DNA of 64,000 nt, taken from NCBI RefSeq assembly GCF_024622505.1, contig NZ_JANKAS010000013.1:1-64000 (forward strand), given 5' to 3'. The DNA is from Irregularibacter muris. GTDB lineage: Bacteria; Bacillota; Clostridia; Eubacteriales; Garciellaceae. Each line of letters begins with the position of its first letter. Within the stretch, counting starts at the first letter, position 1. Of the stretch, positions 26,348 through 36,058 are shown piece by piece. The notes beneath the pieces are model-generated. The model searched no databases, was not told the DNA's origin, and saw only the letters and a program-made list of their open reading frames with translations. The position numbers and the translations under genes are program-made.

Positions 26348-27529
26348 CTATTTCACATCAATGGGTTTTGTAATAATGCCGGTATTGATGATTTCAACAT
26401 CTGCCTCTATATGCACCGGTATGTCTATAAATTCTTCATTCCAATTTTCTTTAATACTTTCCCAGTATTGGGGATACTTTGCTGCTATCGCATTTCCAAA
26501 ACCAATAAAATCACATTTACATTGTTCCTGTGCCACCTTTAGCGTATCCTGAATATTCTTTATGATTTCCTTTTCTACCTCTTCTTCAATCCTCTCCAAC
26601 ATCTTTTGTGTTGCCAAATTTACACTTCCTTGTTCTTCCCATAAATCCCCTTTCATTTTAATATGGGCAGATAATTCTAAGATATTATTATCTTTATTCA
26701 CTTTGATTTTACCCTGGGCATTTTTGATGTTTATAGAAATTTTCTTATTTTCATCTCCAGGGTTATTCACAATAATCCCTCCCCCTTTTACTTCATTTTT
26801 GAGAAAAAGGTATCCTCTAGTTTGATTAGCATCTAAAAACTCCATAACTTTGTCTCCATGAATCACAGCTGCCCCTTCTATTTCCAAATCCTTAATCTTT
26901 GTTATGTTTCCCTTTTTCTTAGGGACGATATTGCCAATCACTGTGCTGCCATGGGGGGCAGTAAGTTCCTGTAATACATCAATCAGTCGGATATCCCTTG
27001 TTTTTGCTTCTGCAATATTATTTTCGAGTATACCTTCTAGGTGTAAAGCAGGAATATTTTCTATTTCACTTTGGGCATCCATGATATCTTTGGCCCTCAT
27101 GTTTTTAGCCACAAGGATTTTAGGGGTAATTCTTACTTCATTATGTCTAATGAATAAATCCAATACATCCCTTAACCCTTCCCTAGCTAGCTCTTCCCCT
27201 ATGATAATGAGCCTTAAATGACTATAGAAAGGTTTTCTATTCAAGGTTCTCAACTGATTACGCAGGGCTTCAAAAACCGTATCTCCCGTAGTCGTCAACA
27301 CCCAAATAGCACTTTCGTCACTACCTCCCTGTTGTTTTGCTTTAATGACATTGGGTTTAAGTAGTTGTAAGGTGACTTCTATTTCTCCATTCTCTGCCCT
27401 ATCTAAGGCAACACATGAAGCAAAGGACCGATTTACAATATCTTTATTGTCCCAGCAGCCTGAGAATATCATCCCTATGAAAATAATATACAGACCAATC
27501 ATAATTTTAGATCCTATTTTTTTCACCAT
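26348..27529 (-). CDS. Spore germinant receptor C subunit, lipoprotein (GerAC-type)
   Basis: A 393-residue Ger(x)C-family lipoprotein. The N-terminal signal ends in a lipobox FSGCWD, so the mature protein begins at that Cys and is anchored in the spore inner membrane. The following NRSFASCVALDRAENGEIEVTLQ pattern and the C-terminal three-layer region ending in VDIPVHIEADVEIINTG are typical. Length is normal. It lies 22 nt after the A-subunit gene and before the small D-type gene. Confidence 0.93.
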   Translation of the reverse strand: MVKKIGSKIMIGLYIIFIGMIFSGCWDNKDIVNRSFASCVALDRAENGEIEVTLQLLKPNVIKAKQQGGSDESAIWVLTTTGDTVFEALRNQLRTLNRKPFYSHLRLIIIGEELAREGLRDVLDLFIRHNEVRITPKILVAKNMRAKDIMDAQSEIENIPALHLEGILENNIAEAKTRDIRLIDVLQELTAPHGSTVIGNIVPKKKGNITKIKDLEIEGAAVIHGDKVMEFLDANQTRGYLFLKNEVKGGGIIVNNPGDENKKISINIKNAQGKIKVNKDNNILELSAHIKMKGDLWEEQGSVNLATQKMLERIEEEVEKEIIKNIQDTLKVAQEQCKCDFIGFGNAIAAKYPQYWESIKENWNEEFIDIPVHIEADVEIINTGIITKPIDVK

Positions 27530-27551
27530 CTATCCTCTTCCCTTATAGCTC

Positions 27552-29150
27552 TTATTTTGATTTATTCTGCAAAGTTGTATTGGTGCTTTGTACTCGGTTT
27601 TCTAATTCCTCTCTATTTCCCCATAATATCACCTTAGGTCTTTTCAACATGGCCCACCAGGGGGCCCTGATATAGGTATCGGTCAATCCCATGGTATCTA
27701 AGGGAGCGAAGGGGGATAAATAGGGTACTCCAAAGGATTTTAAATCACACATATGGGCCACAAAAACAAAAGTAGACAGTATGATCCCCATAAAGCCTAA
27801 AATATTGGCCGCAACTAATAGACTCAATCGAATAAACATAATGCCATCGGGCTGAGGGGTAACAATAAAAGAGGTAATGGCCATAAGGGATACCACAATA
27901 ACCAAAAGATTGCTGGCAAGGCCAGCATCCACTGCTGCTTCTCCTAATATTAAGGCTCCCACTATACTCACGGCCTGACCTACCACCTTGGGCATTCTTA
28001 CTCCTGCCTCCCGTAGTAACTCAAAGAAAATAATCATGATCAATGCCTCTACAAAGGCGGGAAAGGGTACTCCTTCTCTATCTGCCGCTATAGATAATAA
28101 TAGACTAAAGGGTATGGATCCTAGATGAAAGCCTAATAGGGCTACATATAAGGTAGGCGCAAATATGGTAATTAATAGGGATAAAAATCTTAACAGCCTA
28201 GTAAAGGAAGAAATATAGGACCTGCTATAATAATCACTTGGTGACTGTAAACTTTCTATGAATAAGTAAGGAACCGTAAGAACAAAAGGTGTCCCATCAC
28301 ATAATATGGCTATCCTTCCTTCTAAAAGCTTTCCTGCCACTACATCAGGTTTTTCGCTATTTCCCACCGTAGAAAATACCGAATAAGGTGCATCCTCTAT
28401 AAACTCTTCGATGTATCCCGATTCTAAAATGGCATCAATTTTAATTTGCTGTAGCCTATTCCTTACTGTTTGTATGATCACGTCACTGGCAATACCCTGA
28501 ATATAACAAATGCATACATCGGTACGGGTTTGCTCCCCCAACATCATTTGTTCAAATTTTAGGTTGGGATTTTTAATGATTCTACGAATCATAGAGGTAT
28601 TGATTCTCAAAGTTTCAGTAAACCCTTCCCGGGGACCTCGGATCACCATTTCAGTTTCTGGTTGTTCTATTCCTCTTTGTTCCCAACCCTTGGTACATAG
28701 TTTTAGGGCAATTTGTTGCCCTTCTATATATAATAAAGTATCGCCCGAAAGAATATATTCCACAGAAGATTGAAAGTCTTTGGTATCTTCCATTTCACAG
28801 GAATATAAAAGATCATATTTGACATATCGAAAAATCTCCTGATTGCCCTTAGAAAAAGCCTGTATGATCTGCTGTCTATTATTCATTATGGGTTGTAAGA
28901 TATTTTGGGTAAGCATATTTTTATCGCTTAACCCATCGATATAAGCAATCATGATCTTTTGTTGATTTTGCTCGGTGATCAGTTCCCTTAAGACAAAATC
29001 ACTAGAATTTAAAAAGATTTTCCTTAATTTTTCCTTTATTCCTTCTATAGAATAGGGTATTTCCTCTAGGACTTTTTCTTGAGTCTTATCTATTTCTTGA
29101 TTTTGCTTCTTTAGCTCATTATATTTTTTTACTCTAAATAATTTTCTCAT
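27552..29150 (-). CDS. Spore germinant receptor A subunit (GerAA-type)
   Basis: A 532-residue GerA-family protein, first gene of the A-C-D-B operon. The soluble N-terminal half (about 1-300) contains the conserved YIDGLSDKNM and RGPREGFTETLRINTSMIRRIIKNP blocks, followed by CICYIQGIA and DGTPFVLTVPYLFIE. The C-terminal half holds about five membrane helices with the highly conserved EALIMIIFFELLREAGVRMP and GQAVSIVGALILGEAAVDAGL segments. It forms the oligomeric ion-channel part of the receptor in the spore inner membrane. A CATAATA element at about 29246-29252 could be a sporulation sigma-F/G -10, but no good -35 accompanies it. Confidence 0.93.
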   Translation of the reverse strand: MRKLFRVKKYNELKKQNQEIDKTQEKVLEEIPYSIEGIKEKLRKIFLNSSDFVLRELITEQNQQKIMIAYIDGLSDKNMLTQNILQPIMNNRQQIIQAFSKGNQEIFRYVKYDLLYSCEMEDTKDFQSSVEYILSGDTLLYIEGQQIALKLCTKGWEQRGIEQPETEMVIRGPREGFTETLRINTSMIRRIIKNPNLKFEQMMLGEQTRTDVCICYIQGIASDVIIQTVRNRLQQIKIDAILESGYIEEFIEDAPYSVFSTVGNSEKPDVVAGKLLEGRIAILCDGTPFVLTVPYLFIESLQSPSDYYSRSYISSFTRLLRFLSLLITIFAPTLYVALLGFHLGSIPFSLLLSIAADREGVPFPAFVEALIMIIFFELLREAGVRMPKVVGQAVSIVGALILGEAAVDAGLASNLLVIVVSLMAITSFIVTPQPDGIMFIRLSLLVAANILGFMGIILSTFVFVAHMCDLKSFGVPYLSPFAPLDTMGLTDTYIRAPWWAMLKRPKVILWGNREELENRVQSTNTTLQNKSK

Positions 29151-29292
29151 CAGATTCTCACCATTACTCTGTTTATTTATTCATAAATAGCAAGCTTCCT
29201 CGCTTACTCTAAGCCGCCTCGGGCTTTTTTCTAACATTTTTTTATTATGTCCCAATACTCTAATCTTTATGAAATTCACAGGATAGATATTT

Positions 29293-30404
29293 TTATCCCA
29301 AATAATCTGCCTTTGTAATTTCAACTTTTACTTCTACATCAAATTCTGTCTCCGATAAGGTATCATTCCATAGTTCCTTGGACCATTGATGGGGATAACA
29401 TATTCTAAAGGCTTCCCCCAATTGAGCTGGATCCACTTGCATCTCCTTGAGCTTTTCTAATAAATCCTTTATTTGCTTTCCTATAGTTTTTTCAGCTTCT
29501 TTTTCTAGCTCCTGTACTGTATCTGCATTATCCAAATGAGCATTCTCTACATATCCATATACCTGGCTGATGAGGTTTAATTCGACCTTTAGCTTGGGAG
29601 ACTGAAGATCTTTATTGCTCTTTATCTTTACCCTCGATCGAACAAACTCCAGTATAATATAATTTTTACTCTCCCCTCCTCCCACCTTGGTCTGCATCTT
29701 TATTCCTGCAATTTTTTTTGATCGGCTAGGGCATTAATTAGGTTGGCCTCCCAGGGGGCGACGATATCTATCATCCGATCTTTTTTAAAAACTGCTGCCC
29801 CTGTTATTTCAATTTCCTTATTCCTTTTTTCTACATAAGGCAGTAGAGGATCTGAAATCTCATTGGTAAGATGATAGACAATATCGTGGAGAGTAGAGTT
29901 TACATTGAAAATCTTTGTTCTTTGGGCCATCAATAAATCGGATAAAAAAGTAGTGATAAGGGGTCTTTCGGGAGATTCATCTGTTAAATAATCCCCTGCT
30001 TGCCCTTTTACAATAGCTATCGAAACATTGTTAGAAATGACAGGGTCTTGATAGATATCTTTGATAATTTTTTCAAATCCCCCTTGTCGTGCGAAGTCTT
30101 CACTAAAAAGAATTACCCTTAATTGTCCAAAATGCATGGATTTATCGGATTTCCTAGAAATTTTCTTTAATGCTTCGTGGGTTAAATCTATCTCTGTGGA
30201 ATAGATTTTTGTTTTAATTTCATTGGTGGGTAAGGATTCTGGATAGGCCACCGTTACTTTCGCTCTTTCCTGCTTTGATATATCATAGGCCATAACTTCT
30301 ATTAAACCAAAGTTTTCTAGTTCCTCTTTATTTGCCTGGTGTAAGCATCCACCCAAAGGGAGCATGGCTAATACCAATATGATGATGACAATATATTTTT
30401 TCAT
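29293..30404 (-). pseudogene. Second germinant receptor C subunit (GerAC-type), split by a frameshift at a poly-A run
   Basis: The first frame (30404-29700) encodes a lipoprotein N-terminus (lipobox LGGCLHQ) and about 234 residues of Ger(x)C sequence, then stops. The second frame (29697-29293, readable upstream in -1) supplies the missing C-terminal 134 residues, ending DVEVKVEI as in its paralogue. The frames meet at eight A residues (about 29711-29718): one more A, or a -1 slip on A AAA AAA, gives ADQKKIAGIKMQTKVGGGES and a normal-length protein. It may be a recent inactivation, a phase-variable switch, a slippage-expressed gene or a sequencing error. The start overlaps the B-subunit stop by 4 nt. 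Confidence 0.8.
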
Positions 30405-31486
30405 GGTGTTTTTCCTCCTAGGGATTTCCCTTTATGTACTAAAAGTAAAAATACAGGCCATAGGATAATCCCATATCCCATAGATAAAGTAAGGTCCTGA
30501 AAAAGAAATTGTTCCACAGGCCTAGATATAGGGATAAAAATGAAGGTAATAATTAACAAAACACTAATCCAAAGATGCCAGGCCCTTATCTTTCCCAATA
30601 CCCCATCGATTCCCTTTTTGGTCATCCATAAATAGGCTGCGGTGGTAGATAAAATGAGAAATACCCAGTGGGCGGTCAATATATTTTCTATTCTATAAAT
30701 AAAGCAAAATTCTACTGCCTTTATTGCACTTAAGGTGGGATAACGAAGACTTTCTATTTGCCACAGAGAAAAGTATATGGTACAAGCTATAACATTAATT
30801 AGGTATATGGGTATAATAACCCATATACCTAGGACGGCATCTTTAAAGGCTTTTTTTTGATTAATGATATAAGGAAAATAAAACATAATCAGCTCATAGC
30901 CCATCATAGATTTATATCCCCCATTAAAGGAGATAACGATATCCTCAAGGGTAAAATTAAACAGGGGGAAAAGATGGGTTATAGTGCCTTTGGTAATAGG
31001 CCACATAGCCATGATGACTATCCAAAAGGTAATAAAAAAAGATATAATGGAGAATCGCGCCACCAGCTTGATCCCTCCACTGACAATATAAACCGTGATC
31101 AACAAAAGTAATAACAAGGGGAGGGTAAAATCCCTATTGGTTAAAATAGTGAGCTGTAAGAGAGTAAGATAATCATGACTGATACCGCTAATCATTAGCA
31201 CACCATAAAGTATAATGAAAATATTAATGATCTTTCCTAGCCCCTTACCCAATAACTTTTCATTGATGGTAAAAAGATTATCTCCGGGATACTTCAAACC
31301 TAGACTAACCATAGGAAATAAAGTAAGGGTAGCTATAAGACCATAGATTAACACCATTACCCATTGATGATAGCCCATGGGACATAGATCATTTACTAGA
31401 GTTAATGATGAAAACCCTACCATTACCCCACTAACAAGAAATATAACATGGTAACGATTTAGTTTTTTATATTTCCCTTTGTCCAT
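30401..31486 (-). CDS. Second germinant receptor B subunit (GerAB-type permease)
   Basis: A 361-residue permease-like protein with about ten membrane helices. It starts MDKGKYKKLNRYHVIFLVSGVMVG, then GFSSLTLVNDLCPMGYHQW, a loop arrangement seen in Ger(x)B proteins. It is the middle gene of an A-B-C operon, 29 nt after the A gene and overlapping the C gene by 4 nt. It is clearly diverged from the B subunit of the adjacent operon, so the two receptors probably sense different germinants. Confidence 0.88.
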   Translation of the reverse strand: MDKGKYKKLNRYHVIFLVSGVMVGFSSLTLVNDLCPMGYHQWVMVLIYGLIATLTLFPMVSLGLKYPGDNLFTINEKLLGKGLGKIINIFIILYGVLMISGISHDYLTLLQLTILTNRDFTLPLLLLLLITVYIVSGGIKLVARFSIISFFITFWIVIMAMWPITKGTITHLFPLFNFTLEDIVISFNGGYKSMMGYELIMFYFPYIINQKKAFKDAVLGIWVIIPIYLINVIACTIYFSLWQIESLRYPTLSAIKAVEFCFIYRIENILTAHWVFLILSTTAAYLWMTKKGIDGVLGKIRAWHLWISVLLIITFIFIPISRPVEQFLFQDLTLSMGYGIILWPVFLLLVHKGKSLGGKTP

Positions 31487-31515
31487 AAAATCTCTTCTCC
31501 TTGTTTCCTGTACCT

Positions 31516-33030
31516 TTATTCTTCATCTAGAGGACGGATTAATTGTTTTTTTGCCCTGGACATCCCCTTTCTTTTATAAATAAATTTCATCGGGGCTCTA
31601 AAAATGGTATCTAATAAATCAGACCATAACCTAGGGATAAAGGGAGCCAAATAGGGTGTCCCTAAGGAAGTCAGATTAGCAAGATGAGCCAAAAGCCAGG
31701 CAAAGGTCAACATTTGACCATATAAACCAAAGGTGCCAGCGGCAATAATAAAAATATAGCGTACCATACGGGCGGAACTACTCATTAAAAAAGCAGGAGA
31801 CAAAAAAGAAAGTAAAGCCGACAGAGCTACAAGGACAATTAAAATATTGCTAGCAAGTCCTGCATCTACGGCAGCCGTCCCAATGACAATACCCCCGACA
31901 ATACCAATAGTTTGCCCAATTTTGGAAGGCATTCTTGCCCCTGCCTCCCTTAATACCTCAATGACAATTTCTATAATGATAACTTCAACCAGTGGAGGAA
32001 AGGGAACCCTCATTCTAGATTCAAATAAAAGGGCTAATACAGGAGGAGGAAGCATCTCTGGATGATAAGTTAATATAGAAATATAGAAAGGTGTTAACAT
32101 AATGGTGATGAAAAATCCCCCAAAACGAGGTAATCGTAAAAAGGATGCTGAGATCCAACGATTGTAATAATCCTCGGGAGTGATAAACATTTCATAAAAT
32201 GACATAGGAGCAATAATGGCTTCAGTACTGCTATCCATCAACACAATAATTCTTCCATCCAATAGGGCTGATACAGTAGTATCTGGTCTTACGGTAATCC
32301 CCAGTTGGGGAAAGGGAGAAAAGGGACTATCCTCTATCATTTGTTTTAAAGTAGATGTTCCCCAAAATCCCTGAAATTCAATATTATTTAGTCTATACAG
32401 CACTCTATCTATATTTTCTTGGTTGGCAATATTGTTCATATACAGAACAGATATCTTATTTCTCATCTCTGTCCCCAGTATTAATCCCTTCACCTTTAAC
32501 TCAGGATTAGCAATACGCTTTTTAATGAGCCCTATATTCATATCTAAATCTTCTGTAAAGGAATCACTGGGGCCCATTACCGTGGTCTCATTTAAAGGGG
32601 AGGATATACTCCTGTTGGGGGGACTGGTGGTATCTAACTTTAAAATAAGGTTCTTTCTATGGGCAATGAGGATGGTTGAACCACTAGCAATATCATAGAG
32701 CAATTCTGGCAATTGGTTATCTTCTACCTTTACAGCCATTTTAAAGGTATCTTCTTGAATCTCGCCCTTTATATTTTCCAAGGGAGTTAGTATCATATCT
32801 TGCAATACTAATCTCTCTATTAGCGATTTCATGAAGAGTAGACTAACCTTTTCCCCTCCTACGATAATGTCTTTTATAATTAAGTCCTCAATATCAGCTA
32901 ATTTTTCCTTTAAGATATTGATTGTGATTTTTCCCTTGCTTTCTGGAAAAATAATGTCCTTTTCCCTTTTATCAGACATATTGCTTTCTATAAATTTATT
33001 TTTTAATTTTTTCCAGAACTCCATGGGCAT
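31516..33030 (-). CDS. Second germinant receptor A subunit (GerAA-type)
   Basis: A 504-residue GerA-family protein, first gene of the A-B-C operon. It shares the landmarks of its neighbour: GPSDSFTEDLDMNIGLIKKRIANP, VLYMNNIA, LDGRIIVLMDSSTEAIIAP, then membrane segments with VIIIEIVIEVLREAGARMP and GQTIGIVGGIVIGTAAVDAGL. The soluble half is shorter and more diverged. A perfect CATACTA at 33051-33057 upstream matches the -10 of forespore sigma-F/G promoters, although the -35 region is weak, which fits expression in the forespore. Either ATG at 33030 or the next in-frame ATG (33024) could start it. Confidence 0.92.
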   Translation of the reverse strand: MPMEFWKKLKNKFIESNMSDKREKDIIFPESKGKITINILKEKLADIEDLIIKDIIVGGEKVSLLFMKSLIERLVLQDMILTPLENIKGEIQEDTFKMAVKVEDNQLPELLYDIASGSTILIAHRKNLILKLDTTSPPNRSISSPLNETTVMGPSDSFTEDLDMNIGLIKKRIANPELKVKGLILGTEMRNKISVLYMNNIANQENIDRVLYRLNNIEFQGFWGTSTLKQMIEDSPFSPFPQLGITVRPDTTVSALLDGRIIVLMDSSTEAIIAPMSFYEMFITPEDYYNRWISASFLRLPRFGGFFITIMLTPFYISILTYHPEMLPPPVLALLFESRMRVPFPPLVEVIIIEIVIEVLREAGARMPSKIGQTIGIVGGIVIGTAAVDAGLASNILIVLVALSALLSFLSPAFLMSSSARMVRYIFIIAAGTFGLYGQMLTFAWLLAHLANLTSLGTPYLAPFIPRLWSDLLDTIFRAPMKFIYKRKGMSRAKKQLIRPLDEE

Positions 33031-33098
33031 TCATCCTTGTAAAATTTGATTAGTATGTTCATTATTTCCAAGTAAAGTGAAATTTAGACATCCAGACA

Positions 33099-33123
33099 AA
33101 GAAAAAGAGCAGCCAAGCTGCTC
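33099..33123 (-). terminator. Intrinsic terminator after rluF
   Basis: Stem GAGCAGC/GCTGCTC with loop TTG on the minus strand is followed by TTTTTC, directly after the rluF stop. It insulates the ger operon downstream. Confidence 0.85.
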
Positions 33124-33125
33124 CT

Positions 33126-33857
33126 TTATTGGGGATTTTTTGCCGAATAAGATATTAATTTATTTATGGTCTTGAGTTCTTCTTTGGTAAAATAACGCCA
33201 TTTTCCAAGGGGTAAATTCTTTAGGGTGATATTCATAATACGTACTCTCTCTAGTTTTATAACATTATACCCTAAATATTCGCACATTCTTCTAATCTGG
33301 CGGTTTAGTCCCTGGGTAAGAATAATTTTAAATACATATTTGCTTTGTTTTTTAACTAGACATTTTTTAGTGATTTCACCTAAAATGGGAATTCCATTGC
33401 CCATTTTGTAAATAAATTCAGGGGTTATGGGTTTGTCCACTGTGACAATATATTCTTTTTCATGATTGTTGCTAGCCCTGAGTATTTTGTTTACAATATC
33501 TCCATCATTGGTCAAAAATATTAATCCTTGGGAAGGTTTGTCTAGACGCCCAATATGGAATATTCTTTTAGGATGGTTGATAAAGTCTATGATATTGTCC
33601 TTGACCTTAGGGTCGGTAGTACAGGTAATACCCACTGGCTTATTAAAAGCGATATAGATAGCTTCTTCCCGCTTGGTCAATAATTTTCCATTTACTTTAA
33701 TACTGTCTTTGGTAGTGACTTTTGTACCTATCTCTGCTTTTTTTCCGTTGACCACTACTTTCCCCTGTTCAATAAGTTTATCGGCTTCTCTTCTAGAACA
33801 AATTCCTGTAGAGCTAATAAATTTGTTTAATCTTATTTCTTCATTGTTTTTTTCCAT
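33126..33857 (-). CDS. rluF: 23S rRNA pseudouridine synthase, RluF-like
   Basis: A 243-residue member of the RsuA/RluB/RluF group. Residues 8-60 form an S4 RNA-binding domain ([20 protein letters not shown]). The catalytic Asp is in [18 protein letters not shown]. The region [13 protein letters not shown] ... [27 protein letters not shown] matches RluF, which modifies U2604 of E. coli 23S rRNA, more closely than RsuA or RluB. It is monocistronic. Confidence 0.88.
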   Translation of the reverse strand: MEKNNEEIRLNKFISSTGICSRREADKLIEQGKVVVNGKKAEIGTKVTTKDSIKVNGKLLTKREEAIYIAFNKPVGITCTTDPKVKDNIIDFINHPKRIFHIGRLDKPSQGLIFLTNDGDIVNKILRASNNHEKEYIVTVDKPITPEFIYKMGNGIPILGEITKKCLVKKQSKYVFKIILTQGLNRQIRRMCEYLGYNVIKLERVRIMNITLKNLPLGKWRYFTKEELKTINKLISYSAKNPQ

Positions 33858-34099
33858 AGCATTCTACCCTTCTTTAAAACTTTTTTTCTTTTCTTTAAAG
33901 ATCTTTTCTTGATCTATTCCTCTATTGCTTTTATTGTGCATCATGTGTTTATTTTATAAATTCCTATCTATTATATACTATTGACATGATTTTTTAATAG
34001 ACTTTCCTCAATTGATTTTCTAGGGTATTCATAGCTCCTTAAAGGCATTGCTATTGTTTGATTTATTTTCTTAATATTTTTTATTTTGGGCCTATTTGC

Positions 34100-34129
34100 T
34101 GTATATATATTCTTTGTCGTTTATATACA
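34100..34129. repeat. AT-rich inverted repeat in a 416-bp non-coding gap
   Basis: TGTATATA (34100-34107) and TATATACA (34122-34129) form an 8-bp dyad with a 14-nt spacer in the very AT-rich gap 33858-34273, upstream of the DUF1576-like gene. Related TATA-rich half-sites recur nearby (34150, 34205). It could be an operator. I see no riboswitch or RNA gene in the gap. Confidence 0.3.
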
Positions 34130-34273
34130 CATTTGATATATTTTGGTTGTATATTTTTTATAAATATTAAAGGATTTTTTATAAAAATGTAGAATAGTTT
34201 TGTGTATACAATTTCATGACCTACTATACTTAGTATTTTAACCAAATACTCTATACTCTAAAGGGGGTACATA

Positions 34274-35560
34274 ATGCCGAAAATGATTAATATTAACAAG
34301 ACGTTTTTTACACATAAGAAAATTTTAAAAAATACTAAATATAAAATTTTTACTTTTTATGCATTAACTTTAGTAATTTTTGGTCTTATCATGGATTCAC
34401 CTGAAAATATCTTTCAAGGAGTCCTTCAGATTATTATTCAACCAGATACTCTTATTACCGACTACATTGGTGTTGGAGGTATAGGTGCTGCCTTTGTTAA
34501 TGCTGGTTTGCTCACCCTATCCTTCATTCTCTTATTGTATTATTTGAAAATTGAATTAAATGGTACAGCTGTAGCTGCCCTATTTGTATCTGCAGGTTTT
34601 GCTTTTTTTGGTAAAAACATTTTTAATGTATGGTTGATCATCCTAGGGGTATATATCTATTCTAAGGTGCAAAAAGAGGATTTTTCTAAGTTTATTTACA
34701 TTGCCCTCTTTGGTACCACATTAGCCCCTATTGTCACAGAATTATTATTTACCTTAGAAGCACCTATCTATATGAAAATCCCACTCACTCTATTTGTGGG
34801 TCTTGCTGCCGGCTTTATACTCCCTCCCCTATCTACCCATTTAATACGGGTACATGCGGGGTTTGACTTGTATAATGTGGGTTTTACAGCTGGCATGATT
34901 GGTGTTGTCTTTGTTTCTGTCATTCGATCCTATGGAATTCTGCCCGCTCCTAGAATGATTTGGACCTCAGGGAATAATTTACTTTTAGCTGTCTTTCTTT
35001 TTTCTCTTTTTATTTCTATGATTGTATTGGGCTTTTTACTCAATGAGAAATCCTTTAAGGGACTAAAGGAAATTTTAGAATATCCTGGTCGTCTTGTCAC
35101 TGACTTCATTCTATTGGAAGGTTTTCCTGCCACCTTAATGAATATGGGGATATGTGGTATAATAGCTACATCATATATATTACTCATCAATGGGGATATC
35201 AATGGACCAACTATATCGGGAATATTTACTGTGGCAGGATTTGCAGCCTTTGGTAAGCATCCTAAAAATATCTTGCCAATTTTTATCGGTGTTTTTTTAG
35301 GTTCTCTAACAAAAATATGGCATGTTAATGACCCCTCCATTCAATTAGCCGCCTTATTTGGCACGTCACTAGCACCTATCGCTGGAGAATATGGTTGGAA
35401 ATATGGCATATTGGCAGCCTTTCTTCATTCCTCGGTAGTACTAAATGTTGGCACAATCCATGGTGGGCTGAATCTTTATAATAATGGATTTTCAGCAGGC
35501 ATTGTAGCTGCCCTATTGGTTCCTATCATTGAGGCCTTCAGAAAGGAAGATAATCTATGA
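34274..35560 (+). CDS. DUF1576-like multi-pass membrane protein with internal duplication
   Basis: A 428-residue, strongly hydrophobic protein resembling the uncharacterised DUF1576 family; function unknown. It is made of two homologous halves. Paired motifs in the same order are FVSAGFAFFGKN (104-115) with FTVAGFAAFGKH (318-329), ALFGTTLAPI (144-153) with ALFGTSLAPI (360-369), and HAGFDLYNVGFTAG (194-207) with HGGLNLYNNGFSAG (396-409). About ten to twelve membrane segments are likely. A duplicated fold with conserved His and Asn in the last helix of each half suggests a channel or transporter, by inference only. The gene overlaps the next by 4 nt. The ribosome binding site is AAGGGGG. Confidence 0.7.
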   Translation: MPKMININKTFFTHKKILKNTKYKIFTFYALTLVIFGLIMDSPENIFQGVLQIIIQPDTLITDYIGVGGIGAAFVNAGLLTLSFILLLYYLKIELNGTAVAALFVSAGFAFFGKNIFNVWLIILGVYIYSKVQKEDFSKFIYIALFGTTLAPIVTELLFTLEAPIYMKIPLTLFVGLAAGFILPPLSTHLIRVHAGFDLYNVGFTAGMIGVVFVSVIRSYGILPAPRMIWTSGNNLLLAVFLFSLFISMIVLGFLLNEKSFKGLKEILEYPGRLVTDFILLEGFPATLMNMGICGIIATSYILLINGDINGPTISGIFTVAGFAAFGKHPKNILPIFIGVFLGSLTKIWHVNDPSIQLAALFGTSLAPIAGEYGWKYGILAAFLHSSVVLNVGTIHGGLNLYNNGFSAGIVAALLVPIIEAFRKEDNL

Positions 35561-35898
35561 AACATTTTAGAAAAAGAGTGACAAAGATCGTGGATGATTT
35601 AATGACTTATTTGTTTTCTATGGGTGCTAATGACATTTCTATTAACTTTAAAGAAGAGGAAAAGCAGTTTAAAATCTATGTAAAAAGTAATTATAATCCA
35701 AAGGAACAGAAAAAAATAAAAGACTTAATAAAATATTTAAATATGGAAAAACAGGAGGAAATGGAAGAGTATTATTGGGAACTTACAGGGGATAGTATTT
35801 TTGACCCTGAACTTTCTCTCATAGGTATGATGACCGATAGAAAGGAAATTAATATAGAAGATGATTTTTTAGAAATCATTTTATATCGTTATAAATAA
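35557..35898 (+). CDS. Unknown soluble protein co-transcribed with the DUF1576-like gene
   Basis: A 113-residue protein, acidic in its C-terminal half, without membrane segments or recognised motifs. It starts MKHFRKRVTKIVDDLMTYL, followed by predicted alternating helix and strand (ISINFKEEEKQFKIYVKS). The start codon overlaps the stop of the membrane protein gene, so the two are very probably translated together and may form a complex. A weak hairpin with a T-run (35912-35942) follows. No function can be assigned. Confidence 0.65.
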   Translation: MKHFRKRVTKIVDDLMTYLFSMGANDISINFKEEEKQFKIYVKSNYNPKEQKKIKDLIKYLNMEKQEEMEEYYWELTGDSIFDPELSLIGMMTDRKEINIEDDFLEIILYRYK

Positions 35899-36058
35899 TT
35901 TTGTTGAAAAGATCCTTCAATATTGTTAAGAGGGATTTTTTGTATTTTCATGGAAAAACATCCTCTATTTTTCGGTTATTATACATATTTTGGGGTAAAA
36001 AGGTAAATAGATAAAGTGATGGACATGTTGTTACAATTCATTAAGGAGGAGAAAATCC

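Noticed and set aside
29211-29231. Plus-strand terminator-like hairpin (AGCC...GGCT then TTTTTT) between the two ger operons
   Set aside because: Only a 4-bp stem and in the wrong orientation for the flanking genes; no plus-strand gene needs it.
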